From Actinostola sp. cb2023 (lineage: Eukaryota; Cnidaria; Anthozoa; Actiniaria; Actinostolidae), in contig JAUJYZ010000435.1 of assembly GCA_033675265.1 (NCBI GenBank), forward strand, positions 248,001 to 312,000: 64,000 nt of DNA. The letters run 5' to 3'. Positions 31,813 to 42,712 of the stretch are shown in pieces. The position numbers were made by a program, and so were the translations under genes. Each line of letters starts with the position of its first letter. Within the stretch, counting starts at the first letter, position 1. The notes beneath the pieces were generated by a model. That model had not been told where the DNA came from, did no database searches, and was given only the letters and a program-made list of their open reading frames with translations.

Positions 31813-32400
31813 AGACATTCAGAAAAACAAGAAAAATATTCAGAAATAACAACAACTTATATGTACATGTACATGTATGTACATGTAGAAGATAAATACT
31901 GATTTGATAATTAATAATTTAATTTCATTAAATCTAATAGACTGAGTTTTGTTGTGTTTATGAATATGTCATTTTTTGTCTTCTCCGCGACGTCTTCTCC
32001 GCAACAGTTGCAAGACTAATAAACATTTTTTGTTTATTACATTCAAATACTTAGAGCTGAAAACTGTTGTGGTTCATGTTAACTAGAACAAATACTCTTC
32101 CACATGAAGTACTAAAACAATGAAAGAACCTTAAATATTCACAGGAATTTGAACTTGAAAACTGTGGTTTGTAAAACAGGTATTTTTAGTGTCTTCTCCG
32201 CAACGGTCATATTTTAATTTCTTGTGCTTCACTCTAATAGTTCATGGTCAATTATAACATTGGTTTTGCTAGACCTAAGTGACAACTGTCACACCAGAGC
32301 AAAAACAATGTGATTGATAATTTGTATTTCTTTGTATACTTAAATAAATGTTTGTGATTCGTCTTCTCTGCAACGGAGGATTACTGTGGATTCACCCTAA

Positions 32401-33043
32401 TCAGTTAATAACTCAAGAAAAAAATAAAATATAAAAAATGGGAGACACCCTTTTGAAGAACAATTATCCAACATGGTTGTTGTGAAGTTTCAAATAAATC
32501 CGATAAAATCCCTTTGACCAGGAACTCAAAATGTGAGCCTACATGTATTTGTTGGCATTTCGTCTTTTGAGAAAAAGCCGAAAGAAAGTCAATGTGCCTC
32601 TGTTTACATAAGTACGGTAGATTAGTCCATACCATGACAATGGAATCTAATTACTCACTGACAGATTGTGACCAGAGTATCAGTTTTCCAGTCACACAAT
32701 GTGCAGTACATGTTGCCTAATCATTTCGTGCTTGCGGGAAATTACATACATTGCCAGTACACATTGGTACGGCATTCAAACATACGCAATTTCATGTAAA
32801 CAATTGTGAAATCTTTGCGGGAAGTCTGTTGCGTGACTAATTACCACACTGTGATGTAGGTGGGTGAGTGCTCGCTTGTCAACAGCTTTTCGCTTCAAAT
32901 TAAATCCAAAATTGGTTTTTAGATAATAATCCATTTTATTTGATTGTCAAAAAATCTCAAATCCGGTGGTTTGAGAGTTTTTTTGGGGACCCTGACACCT
33001 AAAAGCTCCCTTGAGGCTGTACATGTACATGTATGTCCCATGT
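32401..33043. other. no gene seen
   Basis: AT-rich intronic sequence. No open frame, terminal repeat or tandem repeat of note. Confidence 0.5.
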
Positions 33044-33047
33044 TTAA

Positions 33048-33504
33048 AGTGCCTATAACCCCTGTCAGATTGTTTCAAAAATCTATTCAATATAAGCTGA
33101 ATAGTTGGTGGGTTCAGTATTTTGTGATTTGAACTTTGCGTTTATGAGTTATAGAGGTTTGAAATCTCAATATGCAAATTTGATGACGTCTACTAAGGAA
33201 TTTGCCATAACTTATTTAGACTTTTTCAAGAAGAACTTATTTTTTGAAATGGACAAAAAAGTTATAAAATCATTTATAAAGACTGTGAAAATATTCTGTA
33301 AGTTTACAAATGTCAATAATCAGCACAAGGGCGTTTTTGTATAATAAATGATTCCCTAGTAGACGTCATGAAATTTGCATATTGAGTTTTCAAACCTCTA
33401 TAACTCATAAACGCAAGGTTCAAATCACAAAATACTGAACCCACCAACTATTCAGCTTATATTGAATAGATTTTTAAAACAATCTCACAGGGGTTATAGG
33501 CACT
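33048..33504. mobile_element. 457-bp TTAA-flanked MITE
   Basis: Termini AGTGCCTATAACCCCTGT are inverted, with TTAA on each side (33044-33047 and 33505-33508). The arms remain complementary for about 150 bp (GTTCAGTATTTTGTGATTTG, CCTCTATAACTCATAAACGC). It shares the AGTGCCTAT start with the MITE at 35745. Confidence 0.85.
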
Positions 33505-34301
33505 TTAAATAGTTAATAGTTAAATAGTTTTAGCCAGATCTATACACAGTGGACAAAAGCACCAAAGTTGGCATGTAGCTACCTTAGGATATACCTAACA
33601 ACTTTAGGACCGGTGCCCATTAAAATCTCTTTTCCTTCGACTGTAGGGATATAATTTGTAAAATGACCAAATTCAGGATTGCCTGGTTACCAAGCCCATT
33701 GGCAAAGAATGTGTTCTAAGTATAAAATAACGTCCATAGCATGACAAAAGTACCCAAAATGGAACAAAAATGGGTCAGGCTGCTTTTTCAACATTGTTGG
33801 GGCATATTTCTAATAGATGATTAACTCCCAGAATGCTTTGCAGGCTTGGATATAAGTAATCTGTGGCTTTATTATCAGTTATTCATGCTTGAACCAGATG
33901 CAGTAACGCAACATTGTTACTTTCCAAAACGTGAAATAGATTTTGCAGAGCTCATTTATGCCTCAAGGTTGTGTGCTAGTAAAGGTTTTATTTTTCTTTG
34001 CTTTTTAACAAATTGCGGATGGTTTTGAGGTGTCTGTACTCTTATTGATACACACTTGACATCATGATAAAATGTCCAAAACTCAAGTGGAATCATGAGC
34101 GCAGCGCAGGTTTCTCTTGCGATTTACCCTCCTCCAGATTGCCATCGATTGCCCGCAGATCATGTTCTGGAACTGATATACATAGCTGTTGTCTTCAGTT
34201 CTGTTGCTGAACAACAGCTGTCAGGGAGGGAATGATTAGTTGTACCAGAAGGTGGGACAGTTATCAACGGTCGGCTCTGACCAGGATTACTCTTGGTGTC
34301 G

Positions 34302-34620
34302 AATAGGCCCTTTGCAGTTCACAGTCACATGCCAATATATCGCTTGAATAACGGATGAACTGAGCCGAAGATCCCATGGGAATGGCTCTGCTGACTGGCA
34401 AACAAACTTTGAGACGTTGATTGAGAAAGATTGACAATCAACTAGTCTAAACACGGCTGCGAGGGAGACTAACAATCAACTGGAGGTTGAAAAATAGCAT
34501 TTCAAACAGATTTCTTTACTGTCACTACTGATATCATGTAAGATTCTTCAAATAAATAAAGTCAGATTTTTTTTGCCAGTCAGTACAACCACGTGATCAT
34601 AATCCTGCAAAGGGCCTATT
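34302..34620. mobile_element. 319-bp MITE
   Basis: AATAGGCCCTTTGCAG at the left end is inverted at the right end (CTGCAAAGGGCCTATT). Non-coding interior. Confidence 0.7.
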
Positions 34621-34919
34621 GAAAGATCCTTATACCAGTTCCGTGAAAGGATGATGTTGCTGTCGTTGCCTTGCCTTTGGACATCTTAGAGCTTCACGAG
34701 TTGATTCCTGGCAGACTATATGCATAGGCTACACTTGAATATCATCTCAACTTCAGAATAAACTATATCTGGAAACGTAATAACGATAATAATATTGGAA
34801 ATACGTAGAATCCATAATGTCTCCTATGCAAGATGATACCAACGTACGAGTACTCAGGAATGAAAATAGTTTGGTCCATCATTAAACATGATCTTATCAA
34901 CAACATGCATGAGGGTTAA

Positions 34920-36195
34920 CAAACTTACATTCTGGTGATGGACTTTGGCAAAGCATTCGATAAGGTCTGCCATCGACACCTTGTCTATACAGTGGATCCA
35001 GTCCTAACAAACAGGAAGCAGCGCGTTTTGCAAAATGGAGTGTCATCCGATCTGATGAAGTGGACGTGCTATCAGGAGTACAATGTATCTCAGGGCTCGG
35101 TCCTAAGACCCTGTCTCTTTCTATTCTATATATTAACAATCTTTCTGAGAGACTAACTTCAAATGTAAGACTTTTTACAGATGACACCATTGCTTATCTC
35201 ACCATTCATTCTGATTTGGACTCTGCCATTCTGCAAAGTGATATTGACAGATTAGCTCAATGGGAGAAGAAATGGGACATGAAATTCCACCCAGACAAAA
35301 GTGGAGTCTTTCGCGTCGGACGTACACGCCAGCTTATTGCACATGAGTATGCTCTCCAAAGCAAAACCCTACGCTCAGTAGATCCATCCAAGTATTTAGG
35401 CATCACTGCAGTTTCATCAGATCTGAGCTGGAACATTCATGTCAGCAATATCCGATCAAGAAAGCGAATAGTATACTCTCGCCTTTCTTAGGCGAAGCCT
35501 ACAAGCGAACTCTCCTAAGATCAAGACCCTAGGACTAGGCCGAAGACTAGCCTATTTTAGCCTAGTCCGCCCACCACTAGAATATGCAGCAACAATCTGA
35601 GATCCCTACATGTACACGAAGACTAGATAACATCAGCAACATTGAAATGGTTCAGCGCCGAGCAGCACGTTTTGTATTCAGAAATTATAACTACATCGAG
35701 TGTCATAGCGAAATGCTTGACCGACTGGAATGGCAGCCACTTAAAGTGCCTATGAAACGAAAATGTCGATCCTTGTTTTATTGTACATTATTGTTGTTTG
35801 GTCTTTCTCTGAACATTTGCTGTATGCGAACATTTTCTTTTCGCGGTTCGAAAATTATCATTTTCAACCAAAATGTGCGACAAGAGGCTGGGCCCTTGAC
35901 AATGGCTCGGTGACGTCATAAGTTGTGCATGCCTTTGTTTGCACAACTCTTGACGTCACATTTCTATAGTTTGACCAAGCGAAATAAAAATTGTTCCCGT
36001 AGCTCAATTCACTTTTTATTAACGCCATGTAAACAAACAAATAGTAAACTTTCGTAGTAGCAAATAAAAACGGGGTCTGTTTTTTCATTTCATAGGCACT
36101 TTAAAGCAGAAGAAAGATAATGCGACTCTGCATGATGTACAAACTATACTATGGACTTGTTGCAACAGATGGCATACCGCCATTAGACATATGAA
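34920..36195 (+). pseudogene. LINE reverse transcriptase fragment, frameshifted and interrupted
   Basis: Pieces of a Jockey/CR1-like RT appear in order but in different frames: VMDFGKAFDKVCH, SQGSVL, INNLSER...RLFTDDTIAYL (catalytic FTDD), IDRLAQWEKKWDMKFHPDK, KYLGI and SWNIHVSNIRSRKR. They continue with NIEMVQRRAARFVFRNY and LEWQPLK, then RRKIMRLCMMYKLYYG after a 356-bp MITE. The endonuclease and 5' part are absent, as in 5'-truncated LINE copies. At least three indels make it non-functional. Confidence 0.8.
35745..36100. mobile_element. 356-bp TTAA-flanked MITE inside the LINE pseudogene
   Basis: Termini AGTGCCTATGAAA are inverted and flanked by TTAA (35741-35744 and 36101-36104). It splits the RT between LEWQPL(K) and (K)xRRKIMRL; removing it with one TTAA brings the two halves together. 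Confidence 0.9.
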
Positions 36196-36985
36196 TTCAC
36201 AATTAGACATATGAATTCACAAGCTTACCAAGTACCTTACTCAAAAACTCATATTTCCCATGCACTATAGGAAATTGAACTCAGGCATACAGTTAAAAAG
36301 CCTAGCCTTGAGTCCTTCAAGAAATCACTTAATAATATGGTTTGATAGCCGCTACCCTTCAGTATTTTGTTCATTATTATTTATATTTATCCTTTTTAAA
36401 GACCCCCCATCAGCATTTTATGTTTTGAAAGAGAAGAACAACGAATTCATACAACGTAAAAAATCTTAGAATTTAGTGAATAAAATGCCTCCAAACTAAT
36501 AGTCATGGTATCCTAAATGAAAGCTTCAAAACACTGAAAATAATATAGAACAAATCGAAAATTGCTAGACTTTTACAAGAAAATTTGTCCACTTACATCT
36601 CATGTAGTGACACTTGAAGTCCGCCAATTTGGATGACCGAGCAGGGGACTGGGTACAAGCTTGATGAATATTTATTTTTAACTTTATTTTAATGTTTGGA
36701 GTCTGTTTATTAATGGTCATTTGATAATAGCAAACGTTTTTCTATATTTTGAGTCATATATTATAATATGTTTAAATTCCTGAATATATTGGCTAAAATA
36801 AAAAATCATTAATTAAAAATATTGACCACAGGGAGCCCATCACAGTAATATTTCGGAATATTAAAAGCCAAAAATTATGGATCCCCGAAGAGAATGAAAT
36901 GGGCACCGGTCCTAATATTGATTGTCATACTCTAATCTACATCTTTGCAAATTTTGGTACTTTTGTCCGCTCTGTATAGATCCGA

Positions 36986-37415
36986 CCACCTACTTTGTGT
37001 ACATATATCTACCTGACTAAAAGCAGGCTTCAAGTTCTTTCGGAACAATTTTTGATCATCAAAAGTTTTGTTCATCAAAAGAAATAACAGCGGCCAAATA
37101 TATACCCAGGGGAAGAAGTGTTTATTGTCTTTAAAAATGTGTAAACTTCCATAACGTTTAAACTTTAAAAACGCGTAGATCTCCGACCAAAAATCCTTAG
37201 AATGCGCTACCACCTGACAAATGCATCAGACTTCAATGTTATTCTACGTTGTTGACGCATGCGCAGACAAAATGCCCATGTGCTTCTGTGTAATAATCCT
37301 GCTGACATACGGACACCTTTCATGCTGTGCTCATGCTGTGTGATTCAAAGCACTATAAAGACTATAAATTTCATCATGTAGTTTGCTACAAATCAGTTTT
37401 GATTTCTTCATTTAG
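36986..37415. other. no gene seen; end of intron 2
   Basis: Intronic. ACGCATGCGCAGACAAAATG near 37254 repeats a word found at the ends of the inverted-repeat element upstream of exon 1 (8838 inverted, 12040). A pyrimidine-rich tract leads to the exon 3 acceptor. Confidence 0.5.
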
Positions 37416-37510
37416 GAACAGCATGCAGAACAGTGCATTTTAAGGGATCAAACCAGCTTTCAAAACCACATTTCTGTTGCAGTGTTCATCTTTGACTTAA
37501 ATAACAACAG
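37416..37510 (+). CDS. GPR107-like exon 3: lumenal domain
   Basis: 95 bp between TTTCTTCATTTAG and AACAG|GTACAT, phase 0 at the start and 2 at the end. It encodes EQHAEQCILRDQ followed by ISVAVFIFDLNN and an Arg split across the intron. This matches the C-x-L...(V/L)x(F/L)LxD block of the GPR107/108 lumenal domain. The split Arg codon (AG|G) is completed exactly by exon 4, which supports the model. Confidence 0.8.
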
Positions 37511-37552
37511 GTACATAATTATTATACATGTACATTACATTACTTTTAGATG

Positions 37553-39334
37553 TCTGTGTTTAGTATTGATATACTCTATTCAGTTGTTAATACTTGTTTG
37601 TGTTTAGTATTGATATACTCTATTCGGTTGTTAATACTTGTTTGTGTTTAGTATTGATATACTCTATTCGGTTGTAAATACTTGTCTGTGTTTAGTATTG
37701 ATATACTCTATTCAGTTGTTAATACTTGTTTGTGTTTAGTATTGATATACTCTATTCGGTTGTTAATACTTGTTTGTGTTTAGTATTGATATACTCTATT
37801 CGGTTGTTAATACTTGTTTGTGTTTAGTATTGATATACTCTATTCGGTTGTAAATACTTGTCTGTGTTTTAGTATTGATATACTCTATTCAGTTGTTAAT
37901 ACTTGTTTGTGTTTAGTATTGATATACTCTATTCGGTTGTAAATACTTGTCTGTGTTTAGTATTGATATACTCTATTCGGTTGTTAATACTTGTTTGTGT
38001 TTAGTATTGATATACTCTATTCGGTTGTTAATACTTGTTTGTGTTTAGTATTGATATACTCTATTCGGTTGTTAATACTTGTTTGTGTTTAGTATTGATA
38101 TACTCTATTCGGTTGTTAATACTTGTTTGTGTTTAGTATTGATATACTCTATTCGGTTGTTAATACTTGTTTGTGTTTAGTATTGATATACTCTATTCGG
38201 TTGTTAATACTTGTTTGTGTTTAGTATTGATATACTCTATTCGGTTGTTAATACTTGTTTGTGTTTAGTATTGATATACTCTATTCAGTTGTTAATACTT
38301 GTTTGTGTTTATACTCTATTCGGTTGTTGATACTTGTTTGTGTTTAGTATTGATATACTCTATTCGGTTGTAAATACTTGTCTGTGTTTAGTATTGATAT
38401 ACTCTATTCGGTTGTTAATACTTGTTTGTGTTTAGTATTGATATACTCTATTCGGTTGTTGATACTTGTTTGTGTTTAGTATTGATATACTCTATTCGGT
38501 TGTTGATACTTGTTTGTGTTTAGTATTGATATACTCTATTCGGTTGTAAATACTTGTCTGTGTTTAGTATTGATATACATGTACTCTATTCGGTTGTTAA
38601 TACTTGTTTGTGTTTAGTATTGATATACTCTATTCGGTTGTTAATACTTGTTTGTGTTTAGTATTAATATACTCTATTCAGTTGTTAATACTTGTTTGTG
38701 TTTAGTATTGATATACTCTATTCGGTTGTTAATACTTGTTTGTGTTTAGTATTGATATACTCTATTCGGTTGTTAATACTTGTTTGTGTTTAGTAAATGA
38801 TATACTCTATTCAGTTGTTAATACTTGTCTGTGTTTAGTATAATTGATATACTCTATTCGGTTGTTAATAATACTTGTTTGTGTTTAGTATTGATATACT
38901 CTATTCAGTTGTTAATACTTGTTTGTGTGTAGTATTGATATACTCTATTCAGTTGTTAATACTTGTTTGTGTTTAGTATTGATATACTCTATTCGGTTGT
39001 TGATACTTGTTTGTGTTTAGTATTGATATATATACTCTATTCAGTTGTATAATACTTGTTTGTGTTTAGTATTGATATTCGGTTGTAAATACTTGTCTGT
39101 GTTTAGTATTGATGTACTCTATTCGGTTGTTAATACTTATTTGTGTTTGGTATTGATATACTCTATTCAGTTGTTAATACTTGTTTGTGTTTAGTATTGA
39201 TATACTCTATTCGGTTGTTGATACTTGTTTGTGTTTAGTATTGATATACTCTATTCGGTTGTTAATACTTGTTTGTGTTTGGTATTGATATACTCTATTC
39301 AGTTGTTAATACTTGTTTGTGTTTAGTATTGATA
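37553..39334. repeat. 44-bp minisatellite, first part (intron 3)
   Basis: About forty copies of a 44-bp unit with the sub-words TTGTTTGTGTTTAG, TATTGATATACTCTATTC and GGTTGTTAATAC. It starts about 40 bp after the exon 3 donor and continues at 40253 beyond an inserted Merlin element, up to the exon 4 acceptor. Each unit contains a branchpoint-like TTAAT, a T-rich tract and TTTAG, so it looks like a weak 3' splice site. Most differences are single bases (CGG/CAG, TTAAT/TAAAT). Confidence 0.95.
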
Positions 39335-39533
39335 GGTAATAGTAGAGAATCACGTACCAAGAGACGATGTCGGTCGACTGTCGGCCAACTAGTCGACCAA
39401 CAACGTATCGACAGTCGGTCGACAACCTACCAACTGTCGGCCGATACACGGTATATACTATTATACACCGACTGTCGGCCGACGGATAAGTACGGTCGTT
39501 ATTAATTTGGTATTTTGGGGATGTATATGTATC

Positions 39534-39668
39534 AAGCGAAAGTTTAAACGAATGAACGGTACAAGATACGAACACCTCCCAGGATATTTGGACGAGTTCA
39601 CATGGAAAAGAAACGAGACGAGGGACTTATTCGAAGCCATCATCGAAGACATTGCTGCTGGATATTAG
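39534..39668 (+). pseudogene. Merlin transposase, C-terminal fragment
   Basis: The last 44 codons of a transposase: KRKFKRMNGT, then LPGYLDEFTWKRNE and DLFEAIIEDI before a TAG stop at 39666. The K-R-x-F-K-R-M-x-G-T and Y-L-D-E-F-x-W-(K/R)-x-R pattern is the C-terminal end of Merlin/ISXO2-type DDE transposases. The catalytic residues lie upstream and are missing, so it cannot act. Its stop codon is followed after 25 nt by the first stem-loop. Confidence 0.75.
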
Positions 39669-39693
39669 TATCAGTACTAACAACAAAAGAAAC

Positions 39694-39709
39694 GGCTCTT
39701 TTCAGAGCC
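39694..39709 (+). promoter_or_regulatory. histone-type 3' stem-loop, copy 1, with AATAAA
   Basis: GGCTCTTTTCAGAGCC is a perfect six-pair stem with a four-base TTTC loop, preceded by AAAC and followed by AAGACAC. It matches the metazoan replication-dependent histone mRNA 3' element bound by SLBP. It lies 25 nt after the transposase stop, the distance usual for histone genes. An AATAAA follows at 39719-39724. Confidence 0.75.
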
Positions 39710-39750
39710 AAGACACTGAATAAAGTTCATGACCAAATGCTATAAATAAC

Positions 39751-39766
39751 GGCTCTTTTCAGAGCC
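39751..39766 (+). promoter_or_regulatory. histone-type 3' stem-loop, copy 2, with AATAAA
   Basis: An identical GGCTCTTTTCAGAGCC within a second copy of a 57-bp tandem unit; AATAAA follows at 39776-39781. The two units differ by a few bases outside the stem-loop (AAGACAC and AACACAC after it), while the 16-base element is unchanged. Confidence 0.75.
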
Positions 39767-40252
39767 AACACACTGAATAAAGTTCATGACCAAATACCCA
39801 TGATATACAGTATAATTATTGCAAAAGTAATAAAATAATAAGTAAAGGCAAAGGAAAGATGTTTAACTGGCGTTTAATCATTCCTTGTTTGTAGTACTTC
39901 TATGCTTTCACTAGAAACGGAGTTCCAAGCTTTAGCGTCCTTGTAACGGACTAAGACAATAGACGCTGTTGTTGTTTGGGTTTTGTTGTTGGGTTGCTAA
40001 GTGTCGCTCAAACAGTTTGAACTCGTTTTCCAACGAATTTTGGGTGAGAAATTAAGAATTAGGTTGTATTTGATGTTGATTTCGGCGTTGATTTCTATTT
40101 CAAAAAGTCAACTAATGTAAGTAAATTCTGATGCTGTTGAAATCAATCTGGATCATGTTACACTTTTACAGGTTTTCTGCCGACTGTCGGTCGACTAGTT
40201 GGCCGGCAGTCGACCGACATCGTTTCTTGGTACGTGATTCTCTACTATTACC

Positions 40253-40748
40253 GTATTGATATACTCTATTCAGTTGTTAATACTTGTTTGTGTTTAGTAT
40301 TGATATACTCTATTCAGTTGTTAATACTTGTTTGTGTTTAGTATTGATATACTCTATTCGGTTGTTAATACTTGTTTGTGTTTAGTATTGATATACTCTA
40401 TTCGGTTGTTAATACTTGTTTGTGTTTAGTATTGATATACTCTATTCGGTTGTTAATACTTGTTTGTGTTTAGTATTGATATACTCTATTCAGTTGTTAA
40501 TACTTGTTTGTGTTTAGTATTGATATACTCTATTCGGTTGTTAATACTTGTTTGTGTTTAGTATTGATATACTCTATTCGGTTGTTAATACTTGTTTGTG
40601 TTTAGTATTGATATACATGTACTCTATTCAGTTGTTAATTGTTTGTGTTTAGTATTGATAACTCTATTCAGTTGTTAATACTTGTTTGTGTTTTGTATTT
40701 GATATACTCTATTCAGTTGTTAATACTTGTTTGTGTTTCAGTATTGTT
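40253..40748. repeat. 44-bp minisatellite, second part (intron 3)
   Basis: About eleven further copies of the 44-bp unit, running into the end of intron 3. The last unit ends TTGTGTTTCAG and the real exon 4 acceptor (TTGTTCACAG) lies 15 bp later. Use of the repeat's CAG would add five in-frame codons to exon 4. Confidence 0.95.
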
Positions 40749-40756
40749 GTTCACAG

Positions 40757-41048
40757 GTACGGCTCTGATTTTGATAAACTTAAGATTGGAGTGGAGCCTG
40801 GTATCCACCAACCACCATCCATGGGGGAAAAAGAGATTAACTTACATGAAAAGGTTCTAACAAAATCACCACACATACTGCTAAGCACCAAATCCACACC
40901 ACAGACAACCACAGCTGCTATCAAGAACAATAATAACTCAACAAGAAAAAGACGTGATGTTTTATCAAAGTCCAGTTCTGTTGTACAAACAAGCTATTTG
41001 CCTCTTTACTCGAAGAAACGAAATTCAAGTACAGAGTACTATGGAAAT
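40757..41048 (+). CDS. GPR107-like exon 4: variable lumenal linker
   Basis: 292 bp from TTCACAG to GGAAAT|GTAAGT. Its first base completes the Arg codon of exon 3, then YGSDFDKLKIGVEPG, a basic/Ser/Thr/Asn-rich stretch with a tribasic RKRR and NNNNST (a possible N-glycosylation site), and STEYYGN at the end. In GPR107/108 the same region is long, poorly conserved and hydrophilic, so identity rests mainly on phase and position. Confidence 0.75.
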
Positions 41049-41133
41049 GTAAGTACTTATTCTGTAAACACCTTAGTGTGGCTTTCCTTGTCATACAGCT
41101 ATGTCAAAAAACCTTGTCAGACTAGAGCCAAAG

Positions 41134-41712
41134 GCGATAGGCAATAGACAATAGGCGATGATAGCTACATGTAGGCAATAAACAATTGGGCAATAGACAA
41201 TAGGTGATAGGCAATAGGCAATAAACAATAGGGCAATAGGTGATAGACAAAAGGCGATAGGCAATGGACAATAGGCAAAAGACAATAGGGCAATAGAAAA
41301 TAGGCAATCTATAGACAATAGGACAATAGGCAATAGACAATAGACAATAGGGCAATAGACAATAGAGCAATAGGCAATAGGGCAATAGGCAATCTATAGA
41401 CAATAGGCAATAGACAATAGGGCAATAGGCAATAGGCAATCTAAGACAATAGGCAATAGAACAATAGGGCAATAGGCAATCTAAGACAGTAGACAATAGG
41501 ACAATAGGACAATAGGCAATAGACAATAGGCAATAGACAATAGGCTATAGGCAATAGGCAATCTAAGACAATAGGCAATAGAGCAATAGGCAATAGACTA
41601 TAGGCAATAGACAATAGGCAATAGACAATAGACAATAGGCAATAGACAATAGGCAATAGACAATAGGCAATAGACAATAGACAATAGGCAGTGGGGCAAT
41701 AATAGACAATAG
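41134..41712. repeat. 7/14-bp minisatellite, CAATAGGCAATAGA words
   Basis: Dozens of CAATAGG/CAATAGA words in irregular order, with occasional AATCTA insertions. They resemble the subterminal GGCGATAGGC of the surrounding element, from which they may have grown. The open frames on the minus strand (Tyr/Cys/Leu/Pro repeats) are by-products. Confidence 0.9.
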
Positions 41713-41959
41713 GAGAAAGGCACTGAAGCCCTAAAGCCTGGTTTCCATAAATTATGATCACTACCGGATTAGTCTGTGCAGCCATTAGATTAAGTAATTT
41801 TCACTGAATTGTGAACTAATTTTAGACATAGTAAATAATTAGATAAATATAATTATTATAGGCATTTTAATATTTAGATGTATTACAATACACCAAATTC
41901 ATAATGGCGTATTTTTAGTTTGGCGATACGATGTGTTTCTGGTACAAATGATCACTATC

Positions 41960-42030
41960 ATCTAAAACAATAATAATAATAATTGCTTGTATAGCGCCTA
42001 TACAGGACTGTTCTAAGTGCCAGTTATGCA
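41960..42030 (-). repeat. LINE/SINE-like 3' tail
   Basis: (AAT)n followed by TGCTTGTATAGCGCCTATAC reads on the minus strand as a GGCGCTATACAAG tail with an ATT microsatellite. Short fragment. Confidence 0.35.
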
Positions 42031-42160
42031 GATTTCACCTGTAGCATGCAGAGATGCAGACACCTAGCCTATCGATAAACCTATCAAGCATATATCCATA
42101 AACGCCTCACATGGATTGAACGTTATGGACCTATAGGGTTGTTCTAATTTGCTTGACAAT

Positions 42161-42440
42161 CTCGTACCCAGACCCTTCTCAGCTTTTTAATGAATGAAAA
42201 ATCGAAGGCTCTGGTAAGAGACAAACTGGAAGACCCAGATTCTAGGTCGTCAGATATGCGCATGCTTGATATTTTCTAACTTCCGTTGACAAAATGGCGG
42301 ACTTCAGCGAAGTTCTCACCGATGCTCTAACAAAACTTTATCTACATGTATCTGACGACCTAGAATCTGGGTCTTCTGGTTTGTCTCTTACCAGAGCCTT
42401 TGATTTTTTGTTAGAAAGCTGAGAAATGTATGGGTATGAG
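42161..42440. repeat. 280-bp hairpin
   Basis: CTCGTACCCAGACCCTTCTC and CTCTGGTAAGAGACAAAC with CCAGATTCTAGGTCGTCAGA are inverted around a central 70 bp containing ATGGCGGACTTCAG. Arms are about 105 bp. Probably a MITE nested in the inverted-repeat element. Confidence 0.75.
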
Positions 42441-42712
42441 AATGATTTGCTTGATTTAAACATTGCCAGTGTTTTTAGGTTTCGTAATGACCTACATGTA
42501 TCTCCCATCGCCAATCGCCTTTTCCCAATCGCCTTTTGCCTATCACCTTTGGCTCCAACAACATTTTTGAAATAGCTGTATATCATCCCCAAAGTCTCTC
42601 GCCAAGACTGTGATCATAGATCTTTTCAACGTTTTTAATTTGCATAATTTATATTTCTTATCGTGTATATTTATGTAGTTCAATAGAGTGACTATACATA
42701 ACAATTGATACA

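Larger units (their letters stand above)
28739..32400. mobile_element. 3.7-kb element with GTTGCGGAGAAGAC subterminal motifs
   Basis: GTTGCGGAGAAGAC occurs once near the left end (about 28773) and four to five times near 31700-31810. Its inverse occurs at about 28945, 31980-32005, 32190 and 32360. Outer ends read ATTAGGG...GTTGCGGAGAAGAC and its approximate inverse ending CCCTAAT (near 32398). A TA-flanked element sits inside. No transposase was found. Ends are approximate and no target duplication is clear. Confidence 0.45.
33536..36985. mobile_element. 3.45-kb element with inverted GGACAAAAG ends
   Basis: GATCTATACACAGTGGACAA at the left is matched by the inverse of GTCCGCTCTGTATAGATC at the right, and TTAGGACCGGTGCCCATT also occurs inverted at both ends. 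Inside lie a MITE (34302) and a LINE fragment (34920) with its own nested MITE. The element itself has no recognisable protein. Confidence 0.6.
39335..40252 (+). mobile_element. Merlin DNA transposon, internally deleted
   Basis: 918 bp with inverted termini GGTAATAGTAGAGAATCACG extending for about 60 bp (…GATGTCGGTCGACTG…), flanked by a 9-bp duplication GTATTGATA that belongs to the 44-bp minisatellite. Termini starting with GG, an 8-9-bp duplication and a C-terminal transposase fragment fit the Merlin (IS1016/ISXO2-related) superfamily. It inserted into an already existing array. It carries a duplicated histone-type stem-loop. Confidence 0.85.
41092..42582. mobile_element. 1.5-kb inverted-repeat element starting next to exon 4
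   Basis: ATACAGCTATGTCAAAAAAC and AGAGCCAAAGGCGATAGGC at the left are inverted at the right (GCCTATCACCTTTGGCTCCA, AATAGCTGTAT). The left end lies 44 bp inside intron 4 and is followed by a minisatellite; a hairpin occupies the right half. Confidence 0.65.

Noticed and set aside
33846..34028. Possible exon after TGCTTTGCAG with frame DISNLWLYYQLFMLEP
   Set aside because: It does not match the missing GPR107-like block, lacks a good donor, and lies inside a repeat-derived element.
37553..40748. CRISPR-like array (regular 44-bp repeats)
   Set aside because: Units are contiguous without unique spacers, lie in an animal intron and have no cas genes; this is a minisatellite.
41091..41785. Tyr/Leu/Cys/Pro-rich frames resembling a membrane protein on the minus strand
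   Set aside because: They are translations of the CAATAGG minisatellite; all three frames are open.
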